Source: Acanthacorydalis orientalis (taxonomy: Eukaryota; Arthropoda; Insecta; Megaloptera; Corydalidae). Taken from it: a stretch of DNA of 64,000 nucleotides. The stretch is from the NCBI GenBank assembly GCA_034766995.1, contig CM068314.1, forward strand, positions 19,022,701 through 19,086,700, in the 5' to 3' direction. Below the pieces are notes generated by a model, which saw only the letters and a program-made list of their open reading frames with translations, ran no database searches and was not told where the DNA came from. Within the stretch, counting starts at the first letter, position 1; every line of letters begins with the position of its first letter. Position numbers and translations under genes: made by a program. This document shows, in pieces, positions 13,326 to 25,622 of the stretch.

Positions 13326-13439
13326 GATTTATGTGTGTGTGTGTAAAGTTAAAAGGATATGTGTTTGTAGAGATGAGAAACAGTAGAATAGAAATTGACA
13401 TCCAATTCTTTTACCAACTAGTGCAGCGAAACCTTTAGA

Positions 13440-13760
13440 GATACATCTGTGATGATGGTCATGGGGACGCAAAAATTGAGTGACGCATGTGACCAGAATC
13501 TGATAGCTTCTATATTGAGTGGCGTTAAAGAGAAGCACGATCCGATCTCGGAATGTCCCATATCACGGCAAAGTATATTTTTTCGTTCTGAAACACACAC
13601 GTGTCTTCGTGCACGGGTGCTAAAAGGGGGTTCAGATTGCGATGACATGAGACATCCGAAGCTGTAAAAGGATCAACGTCTGTGATAGGTGGAACGAATA
13701 CGGCGGAAAGAATCGTTACATGCACGTTTTCAGAATGGTGACGACGTACCGTACACATAG
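13440..13760. other. CpG-rich island
   Basis: Right after the (ATCT)n tract comes a GC-rich stretch with few stops on either strand. Frames of 70-77 codons overlap on both strands (13449-13667 +, 13525-13758 -). Mutual overlap on both strands argues for composition and not for coding. Confidence 0.35.
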
Positions 13761-13932
13761 AATACTATTTGTTTTTGTGTAGCTATTGAGCGTTAGTTCT
13801 TTGATAGGTTAATGTAATTAGATTAGAACACATAACTAGATACATCAAATTTAATAATTTCATTACCATAAATTTCGCACTTAAATACCTTTAGAAGTCA
13901 TGTATATACCCAAATTATACATACACAAATCG

Positions 13933-13987
<55 letters not shown>

Positions 13988-14167
13988 ATGTATATACGAT
14001 ATATTATTAATAAACAAGAAATTAATGAATAAATTATAAATAATTCAGTTACATCAGCCGTATTCAATTAAAGTTGAATTCAATTATATGAGATCTGGAT
14101 TTAAATATACATTTTTTTCTTTACAAACTAGTCAGGGTTTATTTTAAATTGAAATAAAATAAAAAAA

Positions 14168-14217
<50 letters not shown>

Positions 14218-14249
14218 CACAAAAAGACCATAATATAATCCTCAACAAA

Positions 14250-14440
14250 CCCACTTACACTATACGGTGATGCCAAACCGTTGGACCGTAGCGTCATTGT
14301 TGTGTATTTTGGTCACGTGTCAACCACCACCTCCCCAATATTTACCCGTTTGATGCACCATCACCATTCCAGTGAATAGTGACGAAACACCCGATCCTGT
14401 CTACGTTCTTTTTTTCATCAAACCGGTTTCTTCAACGAAC
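14250..14440. other. GC-richer island with CACGTG
   Basis: A low-TA block containing GGTCACGTGTC and runs such as CCACCACCTCCCC. No open frame of note. Confidence 0.3.
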
Positions 14441-14701
14441 ATTTTCAAAACTGAAGTAACTCTTAAATAGATATTTTAGAAAGCTATGAACTTTTATTTT
14501 CGTCCAGTTAGGGATTTCGATAAAATCATGAAAGTAAAACTGTACGATAAATTTGATTACATCTCAACTCGCCCTGTGTAATTTAAATATATATGATATA
14601 AAATTTAGAGTTTTCAAACCGACATTGAAAGTTGTTTTTATGATATTTGTGATTTTTATTTTTACGACGGTTGTTTATCAAACATATATATGTATATATA
14701 T

Positions 14702-14746
<45 letters not shown>

Positions 14747-14918
14747 CTTAAAGATACTCCATATTTTACTAATTATACTGTTTTATAAAGAGAACATACA
14801 AATTGCAAATATTTAATATCAATAATAAGAATTTAACGAGTAATTTTTAAATTCTGATAGCTACAACTTTTTTTTGATTTACAAATTTATAAATATTTTC
14901 AAAACATATATATATATA

Positions 14919-15021
14919 TTTGTATGATTTGGAAATAGCTTCTACCTTCGCAAGCGATCATTTTCTTATGCGGTCTGCTGTCTTATATAAGTATAAAACA
15001 TGAGGATTTACAGTATAAATG
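14919..15021 (-). repeat. Dispersed repeat, copy 2 (inverted)
   Basis: The reverse complement of this segment aligns almost base for base with 10470-10574, including GAAGGTAGAAGCTATT and the CATACAA boundary. Beyond that boundary the two copies differ completely: here a short TA tract follows, there a GC-richer stretch. Confidence 0.7.
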
Positions 15022-15172
15022 AATAAAAGTATATATATGGACATTAAAGATATAGAGAGACATTGCTAGAAAAATAACTCTATCTAACATAATTTCAAAT
15101 CAAGAAAAAAACGTTATACTTGAATCAAGAAATACGACTAGATTGAAATATAATTCTTGGTTTAGAACGCTG

Positions 15173-15268
15173 AAGATCAATAGTTATTAAGCATTCCAGA
15201 TAATCGTTTTCCTAATGAAAGATGACACGGATCATAAACTCACATCTATCTTGTGAACTATTGATCTT
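15173..15268. other. Spaced 13-bp inverted repeat
   Basis: AAGATCAATAGTT (15173-15185) and AACTATTGATCTT (15256-15268) are perfect complements separated by 70 nt. Little further pairing is seen in the spacer. It could be a foldback remnant. Confidence 0.35.
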
Positions 15269-15350
15269 TGTGGTAACAGTCTGATTACGACTATTAATAC
15301 AAACACACTCTCATACACTTATATGGTATAAAATCAACAGAGGTATTCAT

Positions 15351-15412
<62 letters not shown>

Positions 15413-15489
15413 TATAAATTAGTATAGTTTTGTTAATTAAATTATTTACTTGAGCTAAAGACGATAACTGCAAAAGAATGAAAATTAGT

Positions 15490-15726
15490 TTTTAAATATT
15501 TCTTTACAAAGATAGAAGTAATTACGCAAACAAAGCAGGTGAAAGATGTGATGATATTGCAAGCGAATTAAGTTTTTTTGCGCCAGCCATTAGAACAATT
15601 ATAATAAACAGTGATGAGATAAAATCTTCCGCTCAATTTACCACCATACAGAATGGTTTAAAAACTCCGATTAATTCATTAGCGAATGATATAATGATAG
15701 CGTTGAACATTTTACAAGAAAAATAG
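15490..15726 (+). pseudogene. Pogo/Tigger-like transposase N-terminal HTH remnant
   Basis: A degraded open frame reads KAGERCDDIASELSFFAPAI, continues RTIIINSDEIKSSAQFTTIQ and NSLANDIMIALNILQEK, and stops at 15724-15726. The order (GE..DIA.EL......RTI..N.D.IK.SA) matches the CENP-B/pogo-type helix-turn-helix at the start of Tigger transposases, where the HTH is followed by a KS/SA linker and then a leucine-rich second HTH. The frame just upstream gives KIEVIT, which fits the residues that normally precede GE, so there is a single frameshift near 15530. No catalytic DDE domain follows; after the stop the sequence is AT-rich. A dead fragment. Family assignment is from motif resemblance only. 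Confidence 0.55.
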
Positions 15727-16163
15727 AAAAACGAACTTTATATTCAATTAAAGAGAAATGATATGATTTATTATATCTTACATAATAAAAATTCTTATTC
15801 ATTTATTTTCATATCATAAAATAAAGATGATTTATTTATATCTCTTTAAGACTCAATCATTTACAATATTGTAAGTGTAGATTTATTTACTGGAAAGTGT
15901 TAATCCAATTTTCTTGTCGTCTCCCGATTTCAATTTTTCTTCATACGCAAAGTTAACTATTCAGTTTTAAATTTACTAATATTTTTATTATAATAATTCA
16001 TGTTTAGAAAATATCAGTATATTATATTAATATTGAATAAAGTTTTATAAAGACAAACATAAAATCATACATACAAAAATATTTACTTTTTCCATGTTTT
16101 CAAACATTTTGTACAGAAAAGGAATGAAGGTATCACGACGATGTTGCTTGAAGTAGTATTACT

Positions 16164-16200
16164 TGCAGGAAGACTTACCTGAAAAAAATAATAATTATTA
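16164..16200 (-). promoter_or_regulatory. Recursive-splice-like site (acceptor fused to donor)
   Basis: The minus strand reads TATTTTTTTCAG|GTAAGT at about 16190-16173. A T-rich tract plus CAG acceptor is joined directly to a perfect GTAAGT donor, the arrangement known for ratchet points that split very long insect introns. Read instead as an ordinary acceptor, it would open a terminal exon 16083-16178 encoding VSLPASNTTSSNIVVIPSFL and a short tail ending in a stop. Either use would imply a minus-strand gene spanning this region. Confidence 0.35.
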
Positions 16201-16220
16201 GAAATTGTATATTGACACAC

Positions 16221-16275
<55 letters not shown>

Positions 16276-16739
16276 TAGTAATTATACAGATAAATCTCTG
16301 TTTAATATAAACTTGATTTGAATTGAATAAAAAATAATGTATAAAATTATGTTAAAAATTCTTTTTTAAACAAAAAGCTATTAGAATTATTAATTTATTT
16401 TTTTCTATACATACGTATTATGAAAACGGCTTTCTTTCACTTGAAGTTCATTCCATTAATTCTAAATAGCGTAAAAAAGTGTTTCGTTAGTAAAATAGTT
16501 ATCTACAAAACCTGACATATAAAACTAATATTTTCAAAAACACTGTTCATACAGTCTGTCAAATAAACACACGTCTGAAATTATGCAAATCATAGAAGCA
16601 TTTTGTTACAGATATACAATTCGCTTGAATATTTACTGTTAAGTGTATAACGATTAAATTAATTTATACAGTATATGTTTCAACAATAATATGTGTATTT
16701 CTAAAACAGAACCAATAACTGTGTGAGAACGCTGTATGT

Positions 16740-16930
16740 ATATTATTGTGGTTTCAGTTGTGGTTTCAAGACCGCCATGTTTGTCGAACACATTACACGA
16801 ATGTTACGAGAGTCGAACTCTAAGCCTGTTGTTTGAGTAGTTTGAAGCTGGCACTAATCCGTGTGGAGATGTATCGTGTAGTGACGCGAATTCTGTCTGC
16901 ATCGTATTAACAGACCCTGACTTTAGATAC
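16740..16930. other. GC-richer island
   Basis: A complex sequence with the small palindrome AGAGTCGAACTCT near 16810, examined and not accepted as a tRNA T-arm. No frame of note. Confidence 0.3.
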
Positions 16931-18176
16931 ATATCTACATGGAAATCAAACTTCATAAGGTATATAAGGTGTATATATATATATATATATCATAAACGAT
17001 AACATATAGAGTTATTAAACTCTCTAAATTAAATACATTATTTTGTTTCAAGAAATTAATTCGTTTTCTACTTTATATCTCCATCCGTTCAGAATTTAAA
17101 GCGGTTACTTTGTATAATCTTTCAATTAAATCTAGTGCAATGTAAAATACCATTGAAAAATATAAGCTGTTTAATTAAAAATAACTCTTGATGTACAGAT
17201 AAATTGAATGGAATTTAAACAGAATGAATAATTAAAAAAAAATAAAAAATTTAGTTGTTAAACATTGATTAATGATATTTTGTAGTATGTGTAAATTTGA
17301 CAAGATTTTATAATAATATGCCTGATTAAGATAAGTTATTCCTATTGGAAAATAAAGTTGTTTTTTGAATCAAAGTACCGTACATATAGTTTTTTACTCG
17401 GATTTAATTATTTACTGAAAGCACATCAGGAAGAAATAAATAAAGAAAAGTAATCTTGTAAGAAGATATTAATTATTTTTTTTACTAAATTAAACTGAAA
17501 AATATTTTTCGTCGTTAAATGTTCATAAAATCTGTAATAATATTCATAATGATGGAAGATAACAAGTATGTGTAACTAATTTTATATCTATATTATCAAT
17601 TTAATGTTTTATTATTAATTTCATTAATTAATATTTCTAATATCTTCTTATTTACTATTAAACTTTTCTTAAATCAAATCTAAAATATAATTTACATTTT
17701 CTAGTATGTTTTAATAATACTAAAAGATTACAAGTTTGTAAAAAATAATTCCATGTTTCCATTTAATCTTAGATGTGTAACTGATCTGTGTAATAGTTAC
17801 GTTTTTTTCTACTCAAATAATATAGAAAATATTTTTCGTCACGTTTACTAGTAACAGTACTCTTGTTCACAAGAATAAGGTCTAGTAAAGACAAGAAGAA
17901 CATTTCTATGACTGCGGAGATGATAAAAATTTTATAAGGCTAGTACAGGACGAGCTCTGCGATTTTACTGTTATGTTAAAAATGTCATAAAAAGTACAGA
18001 TAAAAAAATTTTACTGAAGGGAACAAAGCAACAATATAAAATAACATGAACAATTGTTAAGATAATTGAAAATTACATAATAAAAAAGTATATTTTTCCA
18101 ACGATTATTAATTTTTGTAAATTATTGAAAAAATTATTATTAACGTGCACATCATACATACATACATATTATATAT

Positions 18177-18225
<49 letters not shown>

Positions 18226-19918
18226 TATGTTTATATATTTATGTGTGAATTCACGAAAGGCACTTGGGAAATTAAATTAAATTTCAGTTAATTCGATATC
18301 TGATATTTGTCTCATAAGATTTACAATATTTATTTAATTATAAATCAATAATTTTTTATTTTATTTATTTTCTTATAAGGAAACTATTCTCAATGTGTAA
18401 TATTTTTATTATTGTCCTGTATAAAACAAATATAAATTAAAATAAAATAGAAATTATTTTATTTTAAAATGAAATATATCAAAACTGGTTCCTTATATTA
18501 TTATATCCGACATGTAATAAAATATTATGGCATATCGACTTCAATTCTTGATTAATTATTCATATTAATTGATACGCAGAACTCATGAATTTATGAACAT
18601 GCGTTTAAATGTTACAAATTATTTTAACTAATCAAAACGCTAATATCTAAGTCAATAAGATGAAATTGTCGTTATATATATACAAAGAGAGAGTGAAAAT
18701 GTTATCAATTAAGTGATATGAAAAATATATAATAGTATGTTGTTCCTTTCAATAGTGTGTATTTTCCCTAGAGAATCTTAAGCGTGTCGTGGCCTATAAA
18801 AAGATATCTTTATAGATAACTTTCGAGAAAAATACTGCTTTATAAACTTTGTTTTGTCAATAAACTATTATCTATTCTTTCATAGTTTCATACCATACAT
18901 TGATAAAAAATATGGTTATGACCTATAAATGAATTATTTATTATATGTTAAAATTAATATACAGATCTACACATATTCTGAGAAAAAAGTATAAATGTGT
19001 TTTTTAAAGCTGTACTATTTAAATTCTTTAGAAACGGTTTGTAAAATTAACTTAAACGATAATTGCTTTCTTGTGAATTAAAGTTCGTAATTTCAGAGTT
19101 ACTTGCCAAAAAACTCATTTTGTTAATTTGAGAAAATAAGGTATGTATTTAAAGATAGAAATACAAGTATATGGTTATGTTCCCTATTACACTTTTCCGT
19201 TTTTAATGAAATCAAACAAGAGTATAAATTTGCATTTATTTTCAGGTTTAGTTTTTAAATAATGTTAAATATGTAATTGTTGTGTTTAGTAAATCTCATA
19301 GGCATATAGTCATTATGGTATAAAAATATTATACTTCATATAAAAAATAATAATTATTAACAAATAAAAACACAATGTTTTTACTGAATTTATCTACATA
19401 GTATATCAAAGTTCAACAAAATTTCCTGCAAACAGAAATATATAATATGGTTTTTTTATTTTCAAAATAATGATATCCAATTTACTGACATTATCATAAT
19501 ACTTTTATAACCAGCTATATCAATAAAATACAATATATCAATAAAACATATCCCTGTGAATTTTGTATCATTTCATATTCTTATTCTTCAAGAATATTTC
19601 AACCGTATCCCGTCTGTAACATCTACTGTATTAGCGACTGTGTATTCAGTCTTATTATACATATAAATTTCAGTTCGTATATGTGCTCTAATTCTCTCAA
19701 TTTGAAATTGAGCGTTAAATTCGTTTAGAATGCTTCATCCTGCATGCTTTGTCCAATCTCAGGCTGTTATTGCTGCTCTCTGGTAATTTCTGCTCGATAT
19801 GTTACGTGAGCACATGTAGTTGAATTTAACTAAATTGTTAGATATTTTGGACACGAGAATATTGAAATATTTTATTTTGCATTTTAAAAGCATGTTGTAA
19901 AGTATGTACGAATATGAA

Positions 19919-19921
<3 letters not shown>

Positions 19922-19964
<43 letters not shown>

Positions 19965-19974
19965 AACGACCCTC

Positions 19975-20014
<40 letters not shown>
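19922..20014. repeat. Two (TA)n tracts separated by 15 bp
   Basis: (TA)20 at 19922-19961 and (TA)19 at 19977-20014 flank the short unique spacer CAAACGACCCTCGTG. Because TA repeats are self-complementary, the pair can form a long stem with this spacer as loop; the spacer itself contains CGA...TCG. Confidence 0.9.
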
Positions 20015-20017
<3 letters not shown>

Positions 20018-20185
20018 AATAAAATATGGAATTATTACCTATTGGTATTTTTTTTGTAAACGAAGGAATTTTTTAAAAATTTAAAAATTAATTATAAATA
20101 ACTTATAAGGAAGTCATCAAATATTTAAAATTAATAATCTTTTAGGTAGTAAATACGATTTTTAATGTGAGTTCAAGATACATTG

Positions 20186-20231
20186 TATATATCTATATCT
20201 ATCTATCTATCTATCTATATATATATATGTA

Positions 20232-20298
<67 letters not shown>

Positions 20299-20300
20299 GT
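20186..20300. repeat. (ATCT)n / interrupted (TA)n compound microsatellite
   Basis: A short ATCT tetranucleotide run (about 20190-20216) passes into a long TA tract with two ATGTATAT interruptions, ending at ATGTATATGT near 20300. Confidence 0.95.
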
Positions 20301-21412
20301 TGCTTTTAGATCCATTATGTTTTAATTTTCTATGTCGTCATATAAATAAAATAATATACTGTTTTTAATATTAATAAACCTTTCATTGATTTTTTATGTT
20401 TCACTATACCAAAAAAAAGTCTAAAAAAATTTTAATTTATTGAAGGTATATATATATAAACGATAGAGTTTTGAAATCATTAATCAGTTGAAATTATATA
20501 GTGATGATTTATTAAATTTTTAACCTTTAGAAAAACTATATATTTTAAAGTGATTAATAGTTTTAAAATTTTCAAAATTATATTATAAACTAGTATCATA
20601 TATATTAAGTAATAATAGTATAATTTTTATATACGAATATTCCAAGTTACAAGGAGTTTGATCTCAAAATTATGAATAAAAGATATAAGATGGACTTTTT
20701 CTCAAATACTATACATTTAGTAATATTTTATACATATTTTTAATTCACGAAAAACGAATAAAATGAGAAATATCAAGTCAAACAAATTAAACATCTACCA
20801 ATACTAGTATAATAAACATCAAAGCTTATTATAAATCCAATCATACACATATCCTGAAACGAAATCTTCATATGTTATTGAATACTTTTTGATATTTCAT
20901 ACTTTTCGTTATACGAATTCCATTGACGATACAATATAAAAAGATATGACTTCAACCTAGAACATATCAAATCTAAATCGCAGCAGGAGCATTGACAATT
21001 TGTCATTATTTCGTGACAAGCTGTCACTGTCATGGTCATGATTTCATATTGTTAGGTTTATGCATTAAAATGTCGCCGACATATACAGCCGAGATCGTAT
21101 AATAAAAGAACCGTTACTCATATACGAATATAGTAATTGAAAAGAAAAAAAATAATTAAAATCCATACAAGAGACATACTCGATGAATGTTAGATATTTA
21201 ATTACAAGACTTATTTATTACAAAATACAAATTAAAGTTTTATTAAATGAAACGTTTTTGAAAACTGAAATATATTTTAATTAAATATATAATTAAAATG
21301 TGTTTATGTTTTATTAATGACCTTTTCGATCTGTTTTCATTACATGTTTTCCCTCAGTCTAATTTATGTATACACATATAAATATAGATTTTCGTTTTTG
21401 TTCATGTATGAG

Positions 21413-21469
<57 letters not shown>

Positions 21470-21656
21470 GTATATATTATAAATAAAATGTGTATTAACT
21501 CTTAATAAATCTCAAAAAATTAATATATAAGAAGATAGACAATTAATTGAACATTAAATAAAATAACAATCTCAATTGCAACATTGAAATGTGGCGTTTA
21601 AATGGCGACGATGCTCGAGGTTACGTTTTACAATTGAAGTGTTGAAGACGATGTTT

Positions 21657-21875
21657 TTATCCCGTTGTCGTTGCGATGCTCCAGTGCACTTTTTTTTTGC
21701 TTCGAGCAATATGCAATTCAATTCCCAAAGCCTTCGCCAGTTCACTAGTGGTTACATTTTTGTAAATAATGTCATCACGTTCTAATCGATTGGCACGTCG
21801 TCGTTCGTAAGATGCATACATAACTACTAATAAAATCAGATTTCCTATAAAAATACTCGCTTGAATTTCAGTCAT
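21657..21875 (-). CDS. Putative small membrane protein, 72 aa, unknown
   Basis: Not recognised. ATG at 21875 with a purine at -3, stop at 21657. The sequence begins MTEIQASIFIGNLILLVVMY: one hydrophobic segment at residues 7-22, followed at once by a strongly basic stretch (YERRRANRLER, residues 23-33). This is a positive-inside pattern expected of a type III single-pass membrane peptide. The tail (ELAKALGIELHIARSKKKVH) is amphipathic and basic. Third codon positions use all four bases, unlike the TA-driven frames in the rest of the window, and the surrounding 280 bp is GC-richer. The opposite strand has a competing 64-codon frame with no such pattern. It could be a genuine small ORF, an internal exon, or chance in a GC island. 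Confidence 0.4.
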   Translation of the reverse strand: MTEIQASIFIGNLILLVVMYASYERRRANRLERDDIIYKNVTTSELAKALGIELHIARSKKKVHWSIATTTG

Positions 21876-22314
21876 TTCTTTTTAAGCATACAAGTTTATC
21901 AATTTTATTTAGCCTTATTTAATGTTCTACTATTAAACAAGTTTAAGTGTACACATTTTTTCGATATATTCTATATTACATGATGCAGGAAAAAATCTTT
22001 TATTCATCCATCATTTATTGTAACTAAATTCTTCAAACAATAAAATATTTTCATAATTATTATTATTGAGATTAATATTTAAATAAATTTTCATGGAAAT
22101 TATGAATTTGTATAATATGACTCTAGGTCATAAATGGTATTTTATTTATGTATGATGTTTTTCACACTCGTTTGTATTAATAATTATAAAATAATAATTA
22201 TAAAATTATTAAAAACTGAAATCTGTTATAAAGAGATTTCACCAAATATGTATTTTTTCAAAAAGATCTTTAAAAAGGGTAAAGTATAAAAAAGTGACAA
22301 TGAATAAATTTTTT

Positions 22315-22367
<53 letters not shown>

Positions 22368-22620
22368 ATGAGTAGGTGTGTATTGGCAATTTTAACTTTT
22401 GACATTTTAAGTTAAAAATAGTATCAAAGCAATCAATTCTGTAAAATTGAATTTTCAATTTGAAACGGATTTAGATTTTGTTTATACTCGAATATTTTGT
22501 AAAAATAAATATAATAGACTGAATCGTCGTTTAATATCGTTACAAAATATAACTGAATATATTTATTAATGTCCATAAAATATACATAAATATATATTTG
22601 CGGTAATGTCGTTCTAATAA

Positions 22621-22767
22621 ACAGTTTACATTGAGTTCGAACGAGAATTGAGTAATGCTTCGAAAATGTTTTCGAGTTCTGCTTTTAAACTATTTAAGGA
22701 AGATGAATTTAAACTTTCTGTCGCAGAATATCGTACTTCAGGTAAAATTGTCATCCAATCTGTGTGA
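22621..22767 (+). CDS. Protein-like open frame with internal donor, unknown
   Basis: Not recognised. Open from a stop at 22618 to TGA at 22765-22767, with an ATG at 22666. Text: IEFERELSNASKMFSSSAFK, then LFKEDEFKLSVAEYRTSGK. The amino-acid make-up is that of a soluble globular protein and not of AT-driven frames. A CAG|GTAAAA donor-like site falls at 22740/22741, so the frame could be an exon ending there. The next 400 bp also yields protein-like pieces in shifting frames (for example FTKFIREDIWDCIRSLINSE near 22830-22890, and QNLCRVPGFERLYCCNRLC in the frame 22926-23177). This fits either a decayed coding sequence or chance. Confidence 0.25.
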   Translation, partial: TVYIEFERELSNASKMFSSSAFKLFKEDEFKLSVAEYRTSGKIVIQSV

Positions 22768-23199
22768 TTAATTTAAGTTTATGGATGATTAAGAAATTTT
22801 TCAATTTAAAGAGATATTTACAAAGTTTATTCGGGAAGATATTTGGGACTGTATAAGAAGTTTAATTAATTCGGAAAAGATATCCTATTGATGAAATAAC
22901 TTCGATGAAAATTTGAAAGGACTGTTTGATAATAATAACGTATTGCTTTGAATCGTTGACCTCGTTGATAATGATTAATGTTCATTCGATAATTAAAGCA
23001 CAAAATCTTTGTCGAGTACCTGGTTTTGAAAGATTATATTGTTGTAATAGACTCTGTTATTACTTTCATAGTTTCAAAGTTAATAAGATTACACGATTAA
23101 GTGAAAATGAAAATATGGGTTTCGAAAATGTCTCATCTCTTTATATACCCAGTTTATATTTACTTATAAAAGGATGAAATAAGAAACTATAGAATATAT

Positions 23200-23296
23200 T
23201 ACATTAAATAGCAATAATATAACACCACAAAAAAGAGAAGTAGGGAAACTAATATGGAAATAATTTGTACGTATTATTTACATAATTTTCATTTAA

Positions 23297-23328
<32 letters not shown>

Positions 23329-24799
23329 ATGTATTATTTATAACTTAAGATCTTCGTACTAACTGAGATAAATCTATAAAAAAATGCAATAGTTTATAAA
23401 TTTTAAATTAGAATAAAAATTATTTCATTTATTGAAATTTGTGAAAATGAAACATTATTTGGAAAAAAATAAAGAGAACTTGATAATTTTTTTGTTAGTG
23501 TTCAATATATTCCCAATAAAATATTTCACACGAAGCACTGAAATCGATCAACATGTAATATTCACTAATTACTATTGTACGCGAAAACTGTCATTTTTCA
23601 TGTTGATAAGAGTTTTTAAATTAAATCGTTTGTCGAGAAAGAGTAGTGTATTCACACATATCATCCAATTTAGTACAAATGTAATATATTACTCAACGTA
23701 GATAACATTCACAAGAGTTAAAACGTTCATTTTATCCGTTATTGTGTTTTATTAGTACATTTCCGTCGTTAACGATACAACTAAGGCCGTAATATCGTCC
23801 ACTAGGCAATCACCAAAATGTAATCGCAATTAAATCAGTGACATAAAATGAGTATGGGTATATATGGACGACGCACAGGACAGTGGTCATCACATAGGCA
23901 GTAGAACTCGTAAAGCTTGGCATTTGCACTGACGATTTAATTCTTGTAATGCTGTCTACAAGCTGATCATTTCCGTTGACTTAATTGAATCACTCGTATG
24001 TGTGATTTTACTTGTTTAATTAAATATATTTCTAGTTATGATTGACGATAATATCATTAAAAAACGGAAATGATAAAAATTATATTAAAAAAATAATTTC
24101 GACCGATGATATTTACAATTTTGTCCATACAGATGCTGTTATTTCAATAAAATATTGTTTATAACTGATGGTTTCAACAGAAAATTGAAGTGTTTGACAG
24201 TATGATTAATTCGAATTTTATAAATAAATTTTCACTCCTCCGCATAATTTTTGGTGAAAATTGTTCCATAATTGATTATTGATTGTTTTTATTACTGCTT
24301 ATATAGAGTTCAATGTCGATGCCATCATTCTCAGAATGAAAAGGTATATAGATTTTACTGCATCTTAGCGTTGTGAGATATTTAGAAATTTTAGGGAGGA
24401 AAAAATATTAATACAGATTTATCATGTAAACTTTGGATTCATATTTCATTTTGTACGGTTGATTAGAATTTTGTCAAATAAATGTTTATTAAAAATGTTA
24501 GATTTTGCAAATCTGGTTATTAAACTATATTATAATTATTCTTTAAGTTGAAATTAAATTTCATACATACTAATCAATACATAAGTTGAATCGCTTGTTA
24601 AATTTATTTACCTTTTCCTACAAAGAACAGATTTAAATAATACAATTCTTGAGAACGGTACTATTTTATTCAAATACTTCAAAAGTAATAAAAATATCTA
24701 AAGAGAATTACTTTAATATTGTTTATCAATAATCTGATTTCCAATAGCTTATTCTTGATAAAACAACTACTTTATGTCAGAAACACTCACACAGAGACA

Positions 24800-24847
<48 letters not shown>

Positions 24848-24968
24848 ATGGGTATTTCATTTCATTGCTATCTATTTTCAAATAACAGACATTTATTAAA
24901 GAAATCTCTTTTATTTTCTTCATAAAACTCTACAGTATATTCAATTTCAAACACTTTTTTCCCATGTT

Positions 24969-25023
<55 letters not shown>

Positions 25024-25622
25024 GTATGTGTGTGTGAAGATGTCGTGATAGATGTTTATTTGAATTTTTTAATTTATTCACAGTTGTTAAGTAATTCAGA
25101 TAATTTCAATTTGTTTAATGAAATTTGAAACCATCTGGAGTTTGTCTATATAATATTATTTTTTTTGTATTTTTTCAACATTTATTCTTAAAATATTGAT
25201 CTCAACAATGATAATGATTAAGAAAAAAATATGTTTTTATGTTCATTTATTTATTACTTAAAAAATAAAGTATTAAAGAATCAAAGAATTCAGTTCTAGC
25301 ACTATAGCTAAATTCACTTTCATAAATGAATTATTTTCTGACACCGCACACCACAAACAATTTTTGTGATCAAAAGTACTCAATAACTGATTAATGAATA
25401 TTTTTTGTTTTTTCAAGGTGTAAATTTATATAGCAATGTCATAATCCTCATAATCCGGTAAAATACAGATTTTTCTGGCAAAATATTTATTTGAAACTTT
25501 AAAACAGATATAATTCCCAACTTCACGAATTTCCATATTTTCATTTTTGAGACTTTTTCATCAGATATCGATAACCAAAGATGTATAGTTATCTATATGT
25601 AATACTGTAAAATATGAGCATA
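23200..25622. other. AT-rich non-coding
   Basis: A GC-richer patch at 23860-23990, TA tracts at 23303, 24803 and 24975, and a degenerate repeat copy at about 24230-24345. The frame 23432-23701 (89 codons) has AT-driven composition and no recognisable motif. Confidence 0.55.

Larger units (their letters stand above)
15727..21589. other. AT-rich non-coding
   Basis: Apart from the splice-like site at 16178 and the island at 16740, it holds TA tracts only. A palindromic CTTGTTCACAAG lies near 17865. No gene seen. Confidence 0.55.

Noticed and set aside
13449..13758. Three overlapping frames on both strands as a gene
   Set aside because: A CpG-rich block lowers stop frequency in all frames; no frame stands out.
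16795..16830. AGAGTCGAACTCT resembling a tRNA T-arm on the minus strand
   Set aside because: The 5-bp stem with 7-nt loop does not pair properly and no acceptor, D or anticodon arm can be built around it.
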